A DNA stretch of 64,000 nt from Musa acuminata AAA Group (Eukaryota; Streptophyta; Magnoliopsida; Zingiberales; Musaceae): the NCBI RefSeq assembly GCF_036884655.1, contig NC_088342.1, positions 18,577,501-18,641,500 of the forward strand. Reading direction: 5' to 3'. Positions 1 to 11,834 of this stretch are shown piece after piece. The first letter of the stretch is position 1; the number at the start of each line of letters is the position of its first letter. Below the pieces are notes generated by a model. The model saw nothing but the letters and a program-made list of their open reading frames with translations. It ran no database searches and was not told the DNA's origin. The position numbers were made by a program, and so were the translations under genes.

Positions 1-1034
1 AAGGGAGTCTTTAATAGTCCATCCCACCATCATCCATGTTACCACGATCATATCAAGCTCGTTACTGCCCACGCACGTACTGAAGGTGCCGTGATGATGT
101 GCAAGGATAAAACACACTATCGAAGGCACAGCTGAAGGGAGAGACGGCAGATGAGAGTGTCGGGTATTCTCTGCAAATTATCTACCGTGTGGTCCTACAC
201 TATTCTGATAGGTGAAAGATGTGGGATCGTATTGGAAAGGTGGCTTCATCTCCTTAGATTTAGACATAGAACCCTGATGTTCTATCTCATTTATCTTTCT
301 CGCTTTGACAGCTTCGTTACTGCCAGGAAGAAGTTGGTGACATCTCTGACGTTGTCGCTATTTGAGATTTGACATGGGTTGCAGTGGATGCAACCTTCGG
401 CATGGGAAGCCGGGGAGAACTGAGATCAGGAAGTGTTAATGGCTGTAAAGGTATCATCGACATCAGACTTGTTCAGCATCGTATTGTTCTCCACCAGTAC
501 GTACGTCCTGGACCAAAGCAGAATCGATGCATGCTGCATATAAACCTACAGCCAAAGCACACAAACAAGAAGCGTACCAATTAAATGACGAGATCCCAAG
601 GTTTGAAGAGTAATCACCATTGACTTTTTCTTTTCTTTTTCTATATGTGGCAGATAGGAATTAAGTGATTGTGGTGGAAATTTGATCCATCACTCACATT
701 ATCTCTTTAAATTTGAGTCGTTGTTGGAGACCAGTAAGCCTACATAGTGAATCAATTAGTCTGATGCTGGTCACTTGTGAGAGTAATTTAGGGACTAAAA
801 CATCCTCTCATCGAGGTTCACATTGATGATATAGAGTCACCTAACTACAACGCTATTTTGGTTATATTCGGTCTGTGATACCAAAATCTACAGTTTCAAA
901 CTACAAATCTAAGGAACAATCTATCCGTGATACCAAATTGATAGATAGGATCTTTATCTCAGATCGAGCACAATGTTTCAAGTGAAGAAGCCCTCCAAGA
1001 GACAGAACAAAAGAGAGAGAACAGAGAAAAATGT

Positions 1035-1036
<2 letters not shown>

Positions 1037-1078
<42 letters not shown>
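1037..1078. repeat. (AG)n microsatellite
   Basis: About 21 uninterrupted AG dinucleotides. Read on the opposite strand it gives a Leu/Ser run, which explains the apparent small open frames here. Confidence 0.95.
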
Positions 1079-1080
<2 letters not shown>

Positions 1081-1153
1081 CGACAACTCCAACAGAGAGA
1101 TATGTTATTGAGAATCATGCTTTATTTTTATATATCATGCACTATGACATGCT

Positions 1154-1179
1154 TATATATATATATATATATATATATA
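1154..1179. repeat. (TA)n microsatellite
   Basis: Thirteen TA dinucleotides, 75 bp downstream of the AG tract. Confidence 0.95.
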
Positions 1180-1843
1180 GCGACTATGCTACTACTCCCA
1201 AAAATATATCTTTGAGTAGTAATTGAACAAGAGAAGTGGAAGTAAGCGAATGCTTATCCATGCCCTTAATATATGACCCGCAAAATTCCAAAAAATTTTT
1301 TCCCTTAAATCATCTATCTACCGATGCAATTTAGAGTTTATTCTCCCGAGTTTAATTTCAGTATGAACTGCTACATTTTATTTTCCTGCAAAAGACAGCT
1401 ATAGTTTTAATCCTATAATCTTAGCCAAATTAGGAGTTGACCTTATTGACCCACCAAACTTTTTTGCTGAAACAAGGTTACACACTTGATGGACACGTAT
1501 AAACGTTGGGCATACTATAAATTACTAAAAGAAATCATCAACTTACAAAAATATTGAAATCTATTAAATAAATTCTACCTACTTTTTTGTCCATCAATCT
1601 TAACTATATTTTTTAGTTAGTTTTTTTCTCTTATTTTTTTAAAAACATATATAGTACATATAATCTTACTTTTATTTAGATATATTTTAACTATAATTAT
1701 ATTATAACTATAATTTTTTTGTTTTGGAGGTTTATTTCTGTAACTCAAGTTTCGAATCAAATTTATTAAGTTCTCATCAGTTAAAATAATATCATCAATA
1801 AATAAAATACTTCTTCATGTAATTACTAATCCATCAGTAATGT

Positions 1844-1866
1844 TATATATATATATATATATATAT
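1844..1866. repeat. (TA)n microsatellite
   Basis: Short TA dinucleotide run in AT-rich DNA about 530 bp upstream of the lipase start codon. Confidence 0.9.
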
Positions 1867-2333
1867 GGAATGGGATTCGGATGGCAACAACCGAACGTAG
1901 TTTGCACGTGGAATACGATCTTAAACGTCATTCTCATCATCAATACGGGACGCTGTCGCTCAGTTCACAAGAGAGAGTCAGTCAATCTGCCATGAGACAA
2001 TTCAAGCTAGAGCATATTAGACGTCACTGTATGATCCCCATGACCCCTGATGTTGATGCTTAATTTGAATGTGGATTAGACTATCGAGTGTCATTCTCAT
2101 CATCAATAGATATGCTGCCACCGATCTCACATGAATTGATCATCAAATACCAAACTATGTGTATGTATACGTTGTAGAGTGGAAGGTGCAGCAGTAAAAG
2201 CGTCTACCAAACACTCGAAGGAGTAGATGGAGTGAATCAATTTAGGCTTTCAGGGCCACGGCGGTCCCTGTCGTCCTCCTCCATGACCTTTAGTAGTTGG
2301 CAGGGGAAGGTGAAACGAGCCCTTGGCTCATCC

Positions 2334-2341
2334 TATATAAA
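2334..2341 (+). promoter_or_regulatory. TATA box of the GDSL lipase gene
   Basis: TATATAAA lies 57 bp upstream of the ATG at 2398. That spacing leaves room for a 25-35 bp TATA-to-start distance and a short pyrimidine-rich 5' UTR. The match is exact; its use is inferred from position. Confidence 0.75.
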
Positions 2342-2397
2342 GCCATCCACCTCCCGTGCTCTTCAGCCTCAACTTCGCACATCAGTCCTCCACGACC

Positions 2398-3862
2398 ATG
2401 GCCGAGTCCCGAGGTCTTCTCTTCGCCCTCCTCCTCAGCCTAGTTGCAGCAGGGACACTGCCATCGTCGTCCTTGGCAACTCGTGCTTTCTTTGTGTTTG
2501 GGGACTCCCTGGTCGACAATGGCAACAACAACTACTTGGCAACCACAGCACGAGCCGATGAACCTCCGTACGGCATCGACACCCCATCTCACCGTGCTAC
2601 AGGCCGATTCTCTAACGCGAAGAATGTCCCCGACATTGTCAGTTAAGTCGTCTTCTCCATGGTCACACTCATCCCGAGTGCATGCACATCCAAAACTCAG
2701 TCCTCTCATCTCTCTATAATTTCTCCGGTGTGTCTCATCAGGTGAATATCTCGGAGCTGAACCCACGTTGCCATACTTGAGCCCTCAGCTCGACGGAGAG
2801 AAGCTTCTGGTGGGTGCAAATTTCGCGTCGGCAGGGATCGGGATTCTCAACGACACCGGCTTCCAGTTTGTGAGTCTCGTCTCGCAGTCGACGAGGAGGG
2901 ATCCACTTCAGTGGTCACTGATGTGCGCGCTCGTGTGTGTGCGTGTGTGTATGTGTTTGCAGGCCAACATAATTAGGATCAACAAGCAGCTGCATTACTT
3001 CGAGCAGTACCAGGGGAGGCTGAGCTCCTTGATCGGTGCGGAACGGACGAAGAAGCTCGTCAACGAGGGGCTGGTTCTGATAACACTGGGAGGAAATGAC
3101 TTCGTCAACAACTATTACCTCGTGCCTTACTCTGTCAGATCTCGAGAGTTCTCCCTGCCTGATTACATCCGCTATCTCATCTCGGAGTACAAGAAGATCC
3201 TCATGGTCTGTATGCAACCTCTCGCTCTCTCGCTCCCTCCCTCCCTCTCTAAGTTTCTGTCGTTGTGACAATGCAGAAGCTCTACGATCTGGGTTGCCGA
3301 CGATTCCTGGTCACCGGAATCGGGCCACTGGGTTGCGTGCCTGCTATACTAGCGACGAGGAGCAGGTCGGGCGCATGTGACCCGGAGATGCAACGCGTCC
3401 CAGACCTGTACAACCCCCAGCTGGTGCAGCTCATGAGCGAACTCAACAGCCAATATGGCGACGACGTCTTCGTTGCCGTCAATGCCTACAAGATGCACAT
3501 GGACTTCATATCCGACCCCGCAGCATATGGTAATCAGCGAGAAAAGCCAAGTCTAGTGCGGTGTTCATCATCTGAAGACCAACAACACTCAAGCTGTAGT
3601 ACTGATCATGCATGTGTTTGATTTGGCAGGCTTCGTCACATCGAAGGTGGCATGCTGCGGTCAAGGACCTTACAACGGACTGGGTCTGTGCACGGTTCTC
3701 TCGAATCTCTGCCCCAACAGGAACATCTATGCGTTTTGGGATGCATACCATCCTACCGAGAAAGCCAACCGGATCATCGTGGGCCAGTTCATGACGGGAT
3801 CCAACGAGTACATGAACCCCATGAACTTGAGCACCATTCTGGCCATGGACGCACGCACCTGA
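2398..3862 (+). CDS. GDSL esterase/lipase, LTL1-like (five exons)
   Basis: A secreted SGNH-type acyl hydrolase of the plant GDSL esterase/lipase family. Exons are 2398-2641, 2742-2869, 2963-3205, 3277-3529 and 3630-3862; every intron is GT-AG and the joined frame is open for 366 residues, a usual length for the family. The ATG at 2398 precedes a hydrophobic signal peptide (about residues 7-20). Block I is [12 protein letters not shown] with nucleophile Ser37. Block II is [11 protein letters not shown] (Gly113 region), block III is GGND (Asn169), and block V is DAYHP with catalytic Asp327 and His330. The C-terminus, with [10 protein letters not shown], resembles Arabidopsis LTL1-type lipases, which act in the cell wall or apoplast on lipid esters; the exact substrate cannot be read from sequence. 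Intron 2 holds a GT-rich tract. All catalytic residues and splice sites are present, so it is probably functional. It is the only intact gene seen in the window. Confidence 0.93.
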
Positions 3863-4393
3863 GCTTGCGTCTCTCTCGTCCAGTCCAGTTCGCCTTGTGC
3901 TCATCGATCCATCGACCGCAAGCTTATGCTTCGTTTTCCGAGTTAGCAAGCGTATGATGTCTGTAGTTTCTTAGCGGTGGGAGGTTTCATAGATGAGTCA
4001 TGTGGTTTGATCTATTACCTTTGAAGTTACATGGCATTGTCAGTGAGTCAGCGGTCTAAAGGCGGTTCGATTTGCCAACGCATGTAACACTTAATATTGT
4101 GATGGAATTTATGCGTGTGTTTCATCTTTCTTTATGGATTGAAAGTATATTTTTTTGTGGAGATGGAGACAAAGATGCAAGTGAAAGATGTCTTCTTCAT
4201 GATGCTGTTAACCCAAAGAATAAATGCCGGCATGAAAGTAAAAAATTCTATGTTAAACAATATAAACTTATTTGAATTATTCCACCTGTATCAAAAATTC
4301 ATTCAAAGCATTAATAAATATTTTTTTAATAATAAAAAATAAATCAAATTTTAGGCTAATTATATTATAGATAAATACTTAAAATTGTATGAA

Positions 4394-4517
4394 TGTAACA
4401 TCCCCATTTATTTCCCACATTGGAGTTGGATTAAGATTTGGCTGGTTGTATTTCTATTAACTAACTTAAAGTTTAAATATTTTAAGCTAATTAATCAGAT
4501 TTAAATGGTATTAAGAG
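4394..4517 (+). repeat. Possible TRIM-type LTR remnant with degenerate primer site
   Basis: The stretch begins TGTAACATCC, contains the phrase CCCACATTGGAGTTGG that is common in short plant repeats, and is followed at 4506-4517 by TGGTATTAAGAG. That last string resembles the initiator-Met-tRNA primer site TGGTATCAGAGC. This looks like a roughly 110-bp LTR plus primer site of a TRIM-like element. No second LTR was found, so the call is tentative. Confidence 0.3.
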
Positions 4518-6324
4518 TGAACTAGTATAACAATCAACCTTCAAGCATGGAAATTGTTGGATTCTCCATTACAGATTTTGTAAAATCATAGTCCCTCCAT
4601 TATCCCAAAGGAATTTATATTTTTCTTAAGTTGATTATGACTCTGATCCAAAATCATAGTCCCTCCTGCAATATCTGGAGCATAGCAAGAAAATACTTTA
4701 TTTACTTCAAATTTCGTCATATAAATTTCATTTTATTTTTATTTTTTAAAAAAAATCATATTTATTAAACTAATTTTATTTATAAATAGTTAAACATCTT
4801 CATAAATAATTTCAATTAAAAGTTGTTAGTGTCTTTTAAAGAAATCACATCATTTGTACAGTAGCTTTGCCCAAAAATTGCTTTAAAAACTATTTTAAAA
4901 TTTTGTTGAAAATTATAGTCGTAAAATTGTAATATAAAAATGGTTTTTGAAAAATTAGTATTGTAGCTTTACTTAGAAACCCAAAGTTACTTAATACATG
5001 TTTATGAAAACTACTCACTATTTCCTCCTAAAAGAAGTTATTTACTGTAAAAAAAAAAAAAAGACAAAGAAAACATGGTTATCCAAAAAATATATCTTAA
5101 TACTTAAAAATAAATAAATATTGTATGTGTAGTAACTCTTTTATTTTATTACAGAAAGCTCATAACTATATCCTTTATTTTCTAAAAAAAAAAGTTAGAG
5201 ATAATTTTAGTTTAAGGCAACTAGAAATATGTGAAAATTTTGAATCGGTACATACTAATTAAAAAGGACCAACGGGAATTAGATTAACTATATTGTTCGA
5301 TCATAATAACTGATAATACCCATTCCGTTGCAATTTAATCGTTAGTTGCTAGTCTTTTTGGATTATCATAAGAACAAGCTGTCAAGCATAAATAGATCAA
5401 TTCTTAAGACCTACATCCGTTAGTGTCTCTATCGAATCGAGGAACGCCTGCTAGATTGTGAGTACCGTAACAATATCGTAAGTGACAGCAATCTACATGA
5501 AATCTAATGGAAGACCATCGTGATTCATTCATGTATGTCTTGTGAAAAAAATAGAGGACTAAATACAAGTGGAACTCTTTCTTTAATGATACCTTATTAC
5601 TGGTCCATTAATATCCAAAAACAAAAAAATAAATTGAGATAGAAATTAAAAACAAAAATTTATTTATCTTGAATATGATTATTTATCTTATCATATTCAT
5701 ATTTATTTAATTATATTTAACTCTACCAGATCATACAGAGTATTTGGGACCCGTTCCTATCAATTTTTTATGAGATAAAATTCTTAAAATCTTCTCAAAA
5801 GATAGATATTATTTTGAATTTGAAACTCCTCGTAAAATATAAATGTCTCATCTTGCTGCAAGGAATTTCCAAGGCTTTTTTGGAAAGTAATTTAGTAAAA
5901 AAACCTACATTACATGTCATCATCAATCTTGATCTCCATATTGTAAATAATTCATCGAAGCTTTTTTTCTTTGATAAAGAAATCTTTATATTTTTAGTGA
6001 GTATGAATTAATAGTGATCCAAACATCTAAGACCAATTTATAGTTTATAATGAATTCAAAGAGATAATGAGATATATATAATGAATACTCGATATTTGTA
6101 TGTGATGCCCTATGTCTCTTCATGACATATTTATTTATACCATTGTTGTACGATGCAAGTATTCCAAATCTTAAAACGAGGCCCACTAAATGAATAATTA
6201 TGATCCAAATTGAAAGCATTAATATATACTACTATGATGAAGAAGTACACATATTTGAGCAATAGTTACAAAAGTGCCACTAACCCAAGATCTAAAACTT
6301 AAAAAAAATAAAATAAATCAAAGC

Positions 6325-6441
6325 AGAAATTAAAAATATTATTTGAGCTTGTCAAAAGACTTAGAAACCTTGATACTCTAGACAGCCCTAGAAATTAAAA
6401 ATATTATTTGGCCTTTTAGACCTATATACTCTAGACAGCTA
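6325..6441. repeat. Imperfect direct duplication of about 55 bp
   Basis: The words AGAAATTAAAAATATTATTT and TACTCTAGACAGC occur twice in the same order (6325-6386 and 6390-6441) with diverged sequence between them. No associated gene. Confidence 0.7.
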
Positions 6442-7900
6442 GATCGCCTACTTTAGGTCTTTTAGACCTAAATACGGGTAATAGCATGCCTTAAACTAGG
6501 TTAAGATTATCTTATATCATCATCATATTTTATGTTTATTTCATCTTTTTAAAACTCCACTGCCGTATCTAACAGATTATCTAAGACTCAATTCTCCATG
6601 AAATTCTTGAAATCTCCTAAAAACATATTATCATAAACTTCACACTTCCGTTTAAAATAATATTTCGAGAGCGATATTCTCTTTATAATTAATAATGTTG
6701 TTTGTTTGTAACTAATGAGACGAGGACACCTCCCTAAACTAAGACAAAAGGAGAAGAAGAATTAACTATAATTTTTAGATAATTGCCTGCTAATATTGGA
6801 TGTGGAATGTGAGGAGGAGAGAGTGCTGCTTATTGCGTTGTCACCAAGTATTGTAGTTCGTTTTATGGTCGGAAAGAAATCATTCACGGTTTTTGGCTTA
6901 TGGCGCCCTTGATTCCGGTCCGATCGGGAAAACTGGCGATCGGTTGACTCGTGGATGATTTTTGTAGTGATATCTTGGCCTAATAATTTTTTTGAGGATG
7001 ATATTACTCGTGGTTTGATTCTTGATTTCAGCCCTCTCATCAATATTGACATATTTCCAAAGGAAATTATGGTAGCATTTAAGGTACTAGGCGAACTTTG
7101 CTGTCAATAGTCGAACCTTTTTTATAGAGATTATATAAAAATTCATCTCTTTTATAGAGACTAGGTTGTCTTAAAATCCTACTCTAGTCAACGTCGAGTT
7201 TTCAGACACACAGGATCATTATCGGTCGCTTTTCTTTCTATTCGTACATAAAAGTGGAATAGAATATAACTTCATCATGTACGTATGTGCGTTTTGGGTG
7301 CATGTTTGTCTGGTGTTGTGGATTTTTCAGGTTCTAATTATTGTTCAGAGTGGAGGTTCTACAACAAGATTAGTTTCACGAGATTTGACCATACAGCTTA
7401 TCCTTAACTATAGTAGGACAGAAGCAAATTTAAGGTCTACTTATTTTCTCTTCTGTGTTCTCTTGAATACGGTCTTTCTTTTTTCCATTTAATTTATTTA
7501 CTTTGTTTAATTTAGAATGGATGAGGTTGCACAAGCTGTTGCAAAACTAATTGGACTAATTTACAATTGATTTTCTTGCGCATGCAATTGAGGTTTTTAA
7601 TCATTTATGGTTGGAAGTTTTATTATTGATTTGTTGGCCTACTTCTCTGTCATTTCCGCATGATGAAGCAGCTTTCACCTAATTGGACTCTAAAAAGTCT
7701 TCCTGTTTGCTCAACTATTTTTGGGTTGTTGGTTTTGCTTCATACATATGTTGAAATTTTATGCTTTGCTTATGTTCTTAGTTGAACTGTGCTAGTGTTA
7801 TTCTTGATCAGATTTCTTCATTGTATTTTACAATCTGATAATGGGTTGAACTGACAATCTTTGCTGGACTCGTCAACTGATGGTTCAGGTGACTAGCCAT

Positions 7901-7904
<4 letters not shown>

Positions 7905-7980
<76 letters not shown>
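7905..7980. repeat. Compound (TC)n(TA)n microsatellite
   Basis: About 21 TC dinucleotides run directly into about 17 TA dinucleotides. Confidence 0.95.
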
Positions 7981-7983
<3 letters not shown>

Positions 7984-8751
7984 CTACCTCATTAGTAATT
8001 GTAGTTCTGTAAACCACACTAACCTACTAAATTTTTACAGGATATCATTCTTTTCTAGTTTCTAACATAAAATTCTGGTTATTCTGAATTGCCAAGATAT
8101 TAGAGATTAATCATCTATTCATTTTTTGGCATCCATTACTGTTTATTATTTGTAGCCTTGATTGCAACATCACAATAAAATACATTTCTTGATTTTGTAT
8201 ATCACTCCCTATCTATCTTTCTTTCTAAATCATTATCCCCTACCATTGGCTGACAGTTGTCATCACAGATCAAAAGAATGTTGTTTCAGGATGGTTTTAT
8301 CCTATATCAGAAATTCGATAAATCATCGGAGATCATTACTGATTATCAGTTGTAGGTTTGTTTAGTGTGCACTTATTTTTCTTGAGCTGCAAAAATATAC
8401 ATCAAGACCTCCATTGCTAATTAAAACAAAATATAATTTTCTTTCATGTGGTCAATCTAAAAAATATATATATTTTTAATTTCTGGGAGATGTGATAGTC
8501 TAGCATATCTATATCATCATATAGTGCATAATACTAAAGGGTTTTATTGCATTAGACAGACAAAATTTTCTTTCTGTATATAGTTTCTATACCAATACCA
8601 CATTATCCAACAGATTACTTGAATTGATACATTCAAATCCTTAGTTTTATGTTAAAGAGTAAACATAAAAAAACAAAATGTATCCTTGTAAATCCATCCA
8701 AATATTGATCATATATGTATCAATTGATATTTATTGGTTCAACGAAAGATA

Positions 8752-9338
8752 TGAACACAGCCCATGGCTCAGCCTATAATAGGCTTTAATAGCCTACAAT
8801 CCATCTTCCGTTTGACTAAACCCTATATCTAATTAGGAGAGAGTGGGAATGCAAAATGGAGGTAGAAAAAGGGTAGCAGTAACGGCGAAAATTGCTATAG
8901 CATCTTGATTCAGAAAGGAGGAGAACAAGACAGTAAAACAAGAGAAAGAAAGGGAAGAAGACAAGGACAATACAGTGAGACTGTTCTCAATCATCCAGTA
9001 GTATTTTCATCTCAGGTTAGATCAGATCTACAGTAAATTTTTGATGTGATTACTTGGGGAGAATTTAGATATTATGCATAGTGATGTGATCCTTATATCC
9101 TAGTTATTCTCTAGTGATTATTGCTAGAGTTTAGGATAAGAGATTGAGATTTGTATATTTATTATTCTCATAGTGGATTATTTCTAGTTTACCCTATGGT
9201 TTTTACCCTTCACTTTGGAGGGTTTTTTACGTAAATCTTAGTGTCATATTTAATTATGATTTTCATTTAATTCCATTGCGTGTTATGGCCTGCTAGTATT
9301 TGTTTATATATAAAAGTTATTTCTCTTTATATCCCATC
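8752..9338 (+). repeat. 5' LTR of the Tork-like element
   Basis: Matches 14855-15425 along most of its length. The left edge is approximate, because TGAACACAGCCCATGG here corresponds to a longer TGTTAGGCTGACAACCCATGG-like start in the 3' copy. The LTR ends a few bases before the primer site. Confidence 0.82.
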
Positions 9339-9341
9339 AAC

Positions 9342-9352
9342 TGGTATCAGAG
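9342..9352 (+). promoter_or_regulatory. Primer binding site, initiator-Met-tRNA type
   Basis: TGGTATCAGAG follows the 5' LTR after about 3 bases. It is complementary to the 3' end of plant initiator methionine tRNA, the usual copia primer for minus-strand synthesis. Confidence 0.85.
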
Positions 9353-9393
9353 TAGGATTGTGGTAATTTAATTTTTGTGTTTGAACATAGATG

Positions 9394-10237
9394 CTAGTAG
9401 TGTTTCTCGCACGATTAGTTTGAATTGAAATAATTGGATGATGTGAAAACCAAGAATGGAAGATATCATATATTGCAAAGATTTGTATGGACCTTTGTAG
9501 GGGGATAGTGTAAAACCCACAACTATAACAGATGATGAGTGGAAGAGATTAGATTGAAAAATAGTTGGGTTTATTCAATAGTGGCTTGATGATAGTATCT
9601 TTCACCATGTTTCTACTGAAAGTTATGCATATTCTCTTTGGAAAAAGTTGGAAGGTCTCTATGAAAGGAAAAAACTTATCAACAAGGCTTTCTTGATTAG
9701 AAAACTTGTAAACCTGAAATATAGAGAGGGTGCTTCTATTGTTGAGCATTTGAATGAAATACAGAGTATCACTAACCAGTTATCCTCTATGAAAATTTCT
9801 CTTGATGATGAGTTGCAGGCATTGTTACTTCTTAGTTCATTACTAGAAAGTTGGGAGATACTGGTGGTTTCCCTCAGTAATTCTACACCAGATGGTTTTG
9901 TCACTATGAGTCAAGTAACAAGCAGTTTGTTGAATGAGGAGTTGAGAAGATAGAATTCAGCAACATCTCAGAATGATTCACAAACACTTATATCAGGGAA
10001 TAGAGGAAGGTTAAAGTCTAGAAGCAGTTAACGCATGGGTAGAAGCAAGTCAAGATCAAAAAAAGATATTATTTGGTATAACTATGGTGAGAAAGGACAT
10101 TACAATAATCAATGTAAGCAACCTAAAAAGAGCAAGAAAAAGGAAAAATAAGTGGAGTCTACAGAGTCAAAAGATAATATCACAACTACAATGCAAGATG
10201 GTGATTATTTGATTTTGTCTCATTCTGATGATATTTT
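9394..10237 (+). pseudogene. gag of the Tork-like element (broken)
   Basis: Capsid-type copia gag remnant. The longest open piece (about 9640-9950) shows the UBN2-like gag pattern LWKKLEGLYERK followed by leucine-rich helices. In-frame stops occur in the N-terminal part and after EELRR near 9950. The zinc knuckle near 10075 reads WYNYGEKGHYNNQC, so both leading cysteines of CX2CX4HX4C have been replaced and only the His and last Cys remain. The reading is then cut by the solo Angela LTR at 10238. Confidence 0.82.
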
Positions 10238-11829
10238 TGCTAGTCATAAGTAATGCGCAGCAACCCAATCACGTGAGTGATGGCACGTGTGACTTGACAC
10301 AAAATCTTTTTACTTATTATATTTTAACATTTATCACTTTATATTAACTATTGTATATATGCATGTATATATTGTGATATCCTTGGATTTATGTAATGGA
10401 AATCAGATCATGATGAGATCACAATAATGAGACCGATTCGCTTTTAAACACAGATCTTAAATAATCCTGGTTATAGGTTACTCGAGAGGGACATTGAGAT
10501 AACCGAACAGACTGGTGTATTGTATACCCATCCATATGATGGATGTAGCTGGTCTCATAGCTGCTCGTGTGGGGACACTAGGGATATAGTACAAGTACTT
10601 ATTGGAGAATGAGTTCACTGATTGATCCGTTTATGAAATGCTAGATGGTTGATGATACTTAATTGTTAGACAACGATTCCGTAGTCCTAGTGGTGTATCT
10701 GGTCCTTAGACTTGAGACACCAAGGATGTCATGTATGAGTATTCCATTCTTTGATACTGGACTTATAGGTTTGGATGTCCTAGATTTTATACAACCGGTC
10801 ATTAGGAGTGGTAGTCAACCTTACAAGGGCTATTAAGTGTCAATGGAGGATCATCCACTCTCGATGTCATGAGAGGAATATCTCATGTGTTGCTCAGAAA
10901 AATTTTTGGCCAGGGTCATTCGGATTGAGAGAGAAAGAGTTCTTCGGGAGAATCCGATTAGAGCGAGACTTGAGTAGAAACTGTATGGGTCTGTTAGCAC
11001 AATGCCTGGTATATGGTCTCTGAGATATTAGATGAATGAGAGACTACAGGTACATGATAACTGAGGATAGATAGGTCCAATGGATTGGATTTCCCTATAC
11101 GGTCTAGGGACTGTGGCGTAGTGGCCTAGTACGTCCGTAGTCGATGAGTCAAGTGAATTATTATGGAGATAATAATTCACTAAGCCAAAAGGAGTTCTGA
11201 TAGGTATGACTCACGACTAGCTTGATATTGGGCCTAGAGGGTCACACACATATGGTAGGCGCTACGATGAGTAGAGGTACGAATATGAGATATACGCCGG
11301 AGCCCCCGTCTTCCAATAAGCTCCTGAATTATTGGATCAGATGAGATCCAATAAGAGCCCATAAGAGATTAATGGATAGAGATCCACTAATCTAAGAGGC
11401 TTAGGTAGTTGAATGCAGATCCAATACCCAATAAGGGAGGATCCATTAGGGTTTGACATGAGACCTCTATAAATATGAGGGATTCAGTGGTTCATAGGCT
11501 AGAGCCTTTACTTGCCTCTCCTATTCTCCTCCCCCCTCTCCACCTCAGACCAGGCCTAGAGTTTTGAGGAGCATCGTTGCAGTCCTATTGTGTGAATCAC
11601 CGCTAGAGAGGAGAATGCTTGATCTCCTTCACTCTCTCCTAGAGATCTACAATGATTCAAGGATATACGATCTCCCTATGTGACACAATCTATTCTATAC
11701 GTAGTTTTAAATTTCATAGATTTTTGCACACTAATCTTCACATGACGACGAACATCTCTTTGGGAATAGGGGATTTTGTTTTCTATTCTTCCGCTGTCCA
11801 TGTGATGTCGCTCCCAAGATTTTCTAATA
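10238..11829 (+). repeat. Solo Angela-type LTR inserted in the Tork-like element
   Basis: 1592 bp, starting TGCTAGTCATA and closely related along its length to the Angela 3' LTR at 53830-55476. It is flanked by a perfect 5-bp target duplication ATTTT (10233-10237 and 11830-11834). There is no internal region, so it is a solo LTR, presumably left by LTR-LTR recombination. The Tork-like pol resumes immediately after it. The 3' end is TA rather than the canonical CA, as in the 53830 copy. Confidence 0.9.
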
Positions 11830-11834
11830 ATTTT

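Larger units (their letters stand above)
1..2333. other. Upstream intergenic region, no gene recognised
   Basis: I recognise no gene in this stretch. Short open frames exist, but none has a family motif. The sequence is unremarkable apart from GA and TA microsatellites listed separately. The last few hundred bases presumably carry the distal promoter of the GDSL lipase gene that starts at 2398; this is inferred from position only. Confidence 0.6.
3863..8751. other. AT-rich intergenic region
   Basis: About 4.9 kb of AT-rich DNA with long A and T runs. It contains no coding sequence that I recognise. The longest open frames (for example 6762-7052 on the minus strand) have no recognisable motif. 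A possible TRIM remnant, a short direct duplication and a TC/TA microsatellite are listed separately. No tRNA or rRNA pattern was noticed. Confidence 0.6.

Noticed and set aside
2440..2766. Minus-strand frame of 108 codons over lipase exon 1
   Set aside because: Antisense shadow of GC-rich coding sequence; spans an intron of the real gene.
4072..4342. Overlapping short frames downstream of the lipase gene
   Set aside because: Low-complexity, no family resemblance; position suggests 3' flank of the lipase gene.
6762..7052. 96-codon minus-strand open frame
   Set aside because: No motif, no promoter or codon-use signal, sits in AT-rich intergenic DNA. Probably chance.
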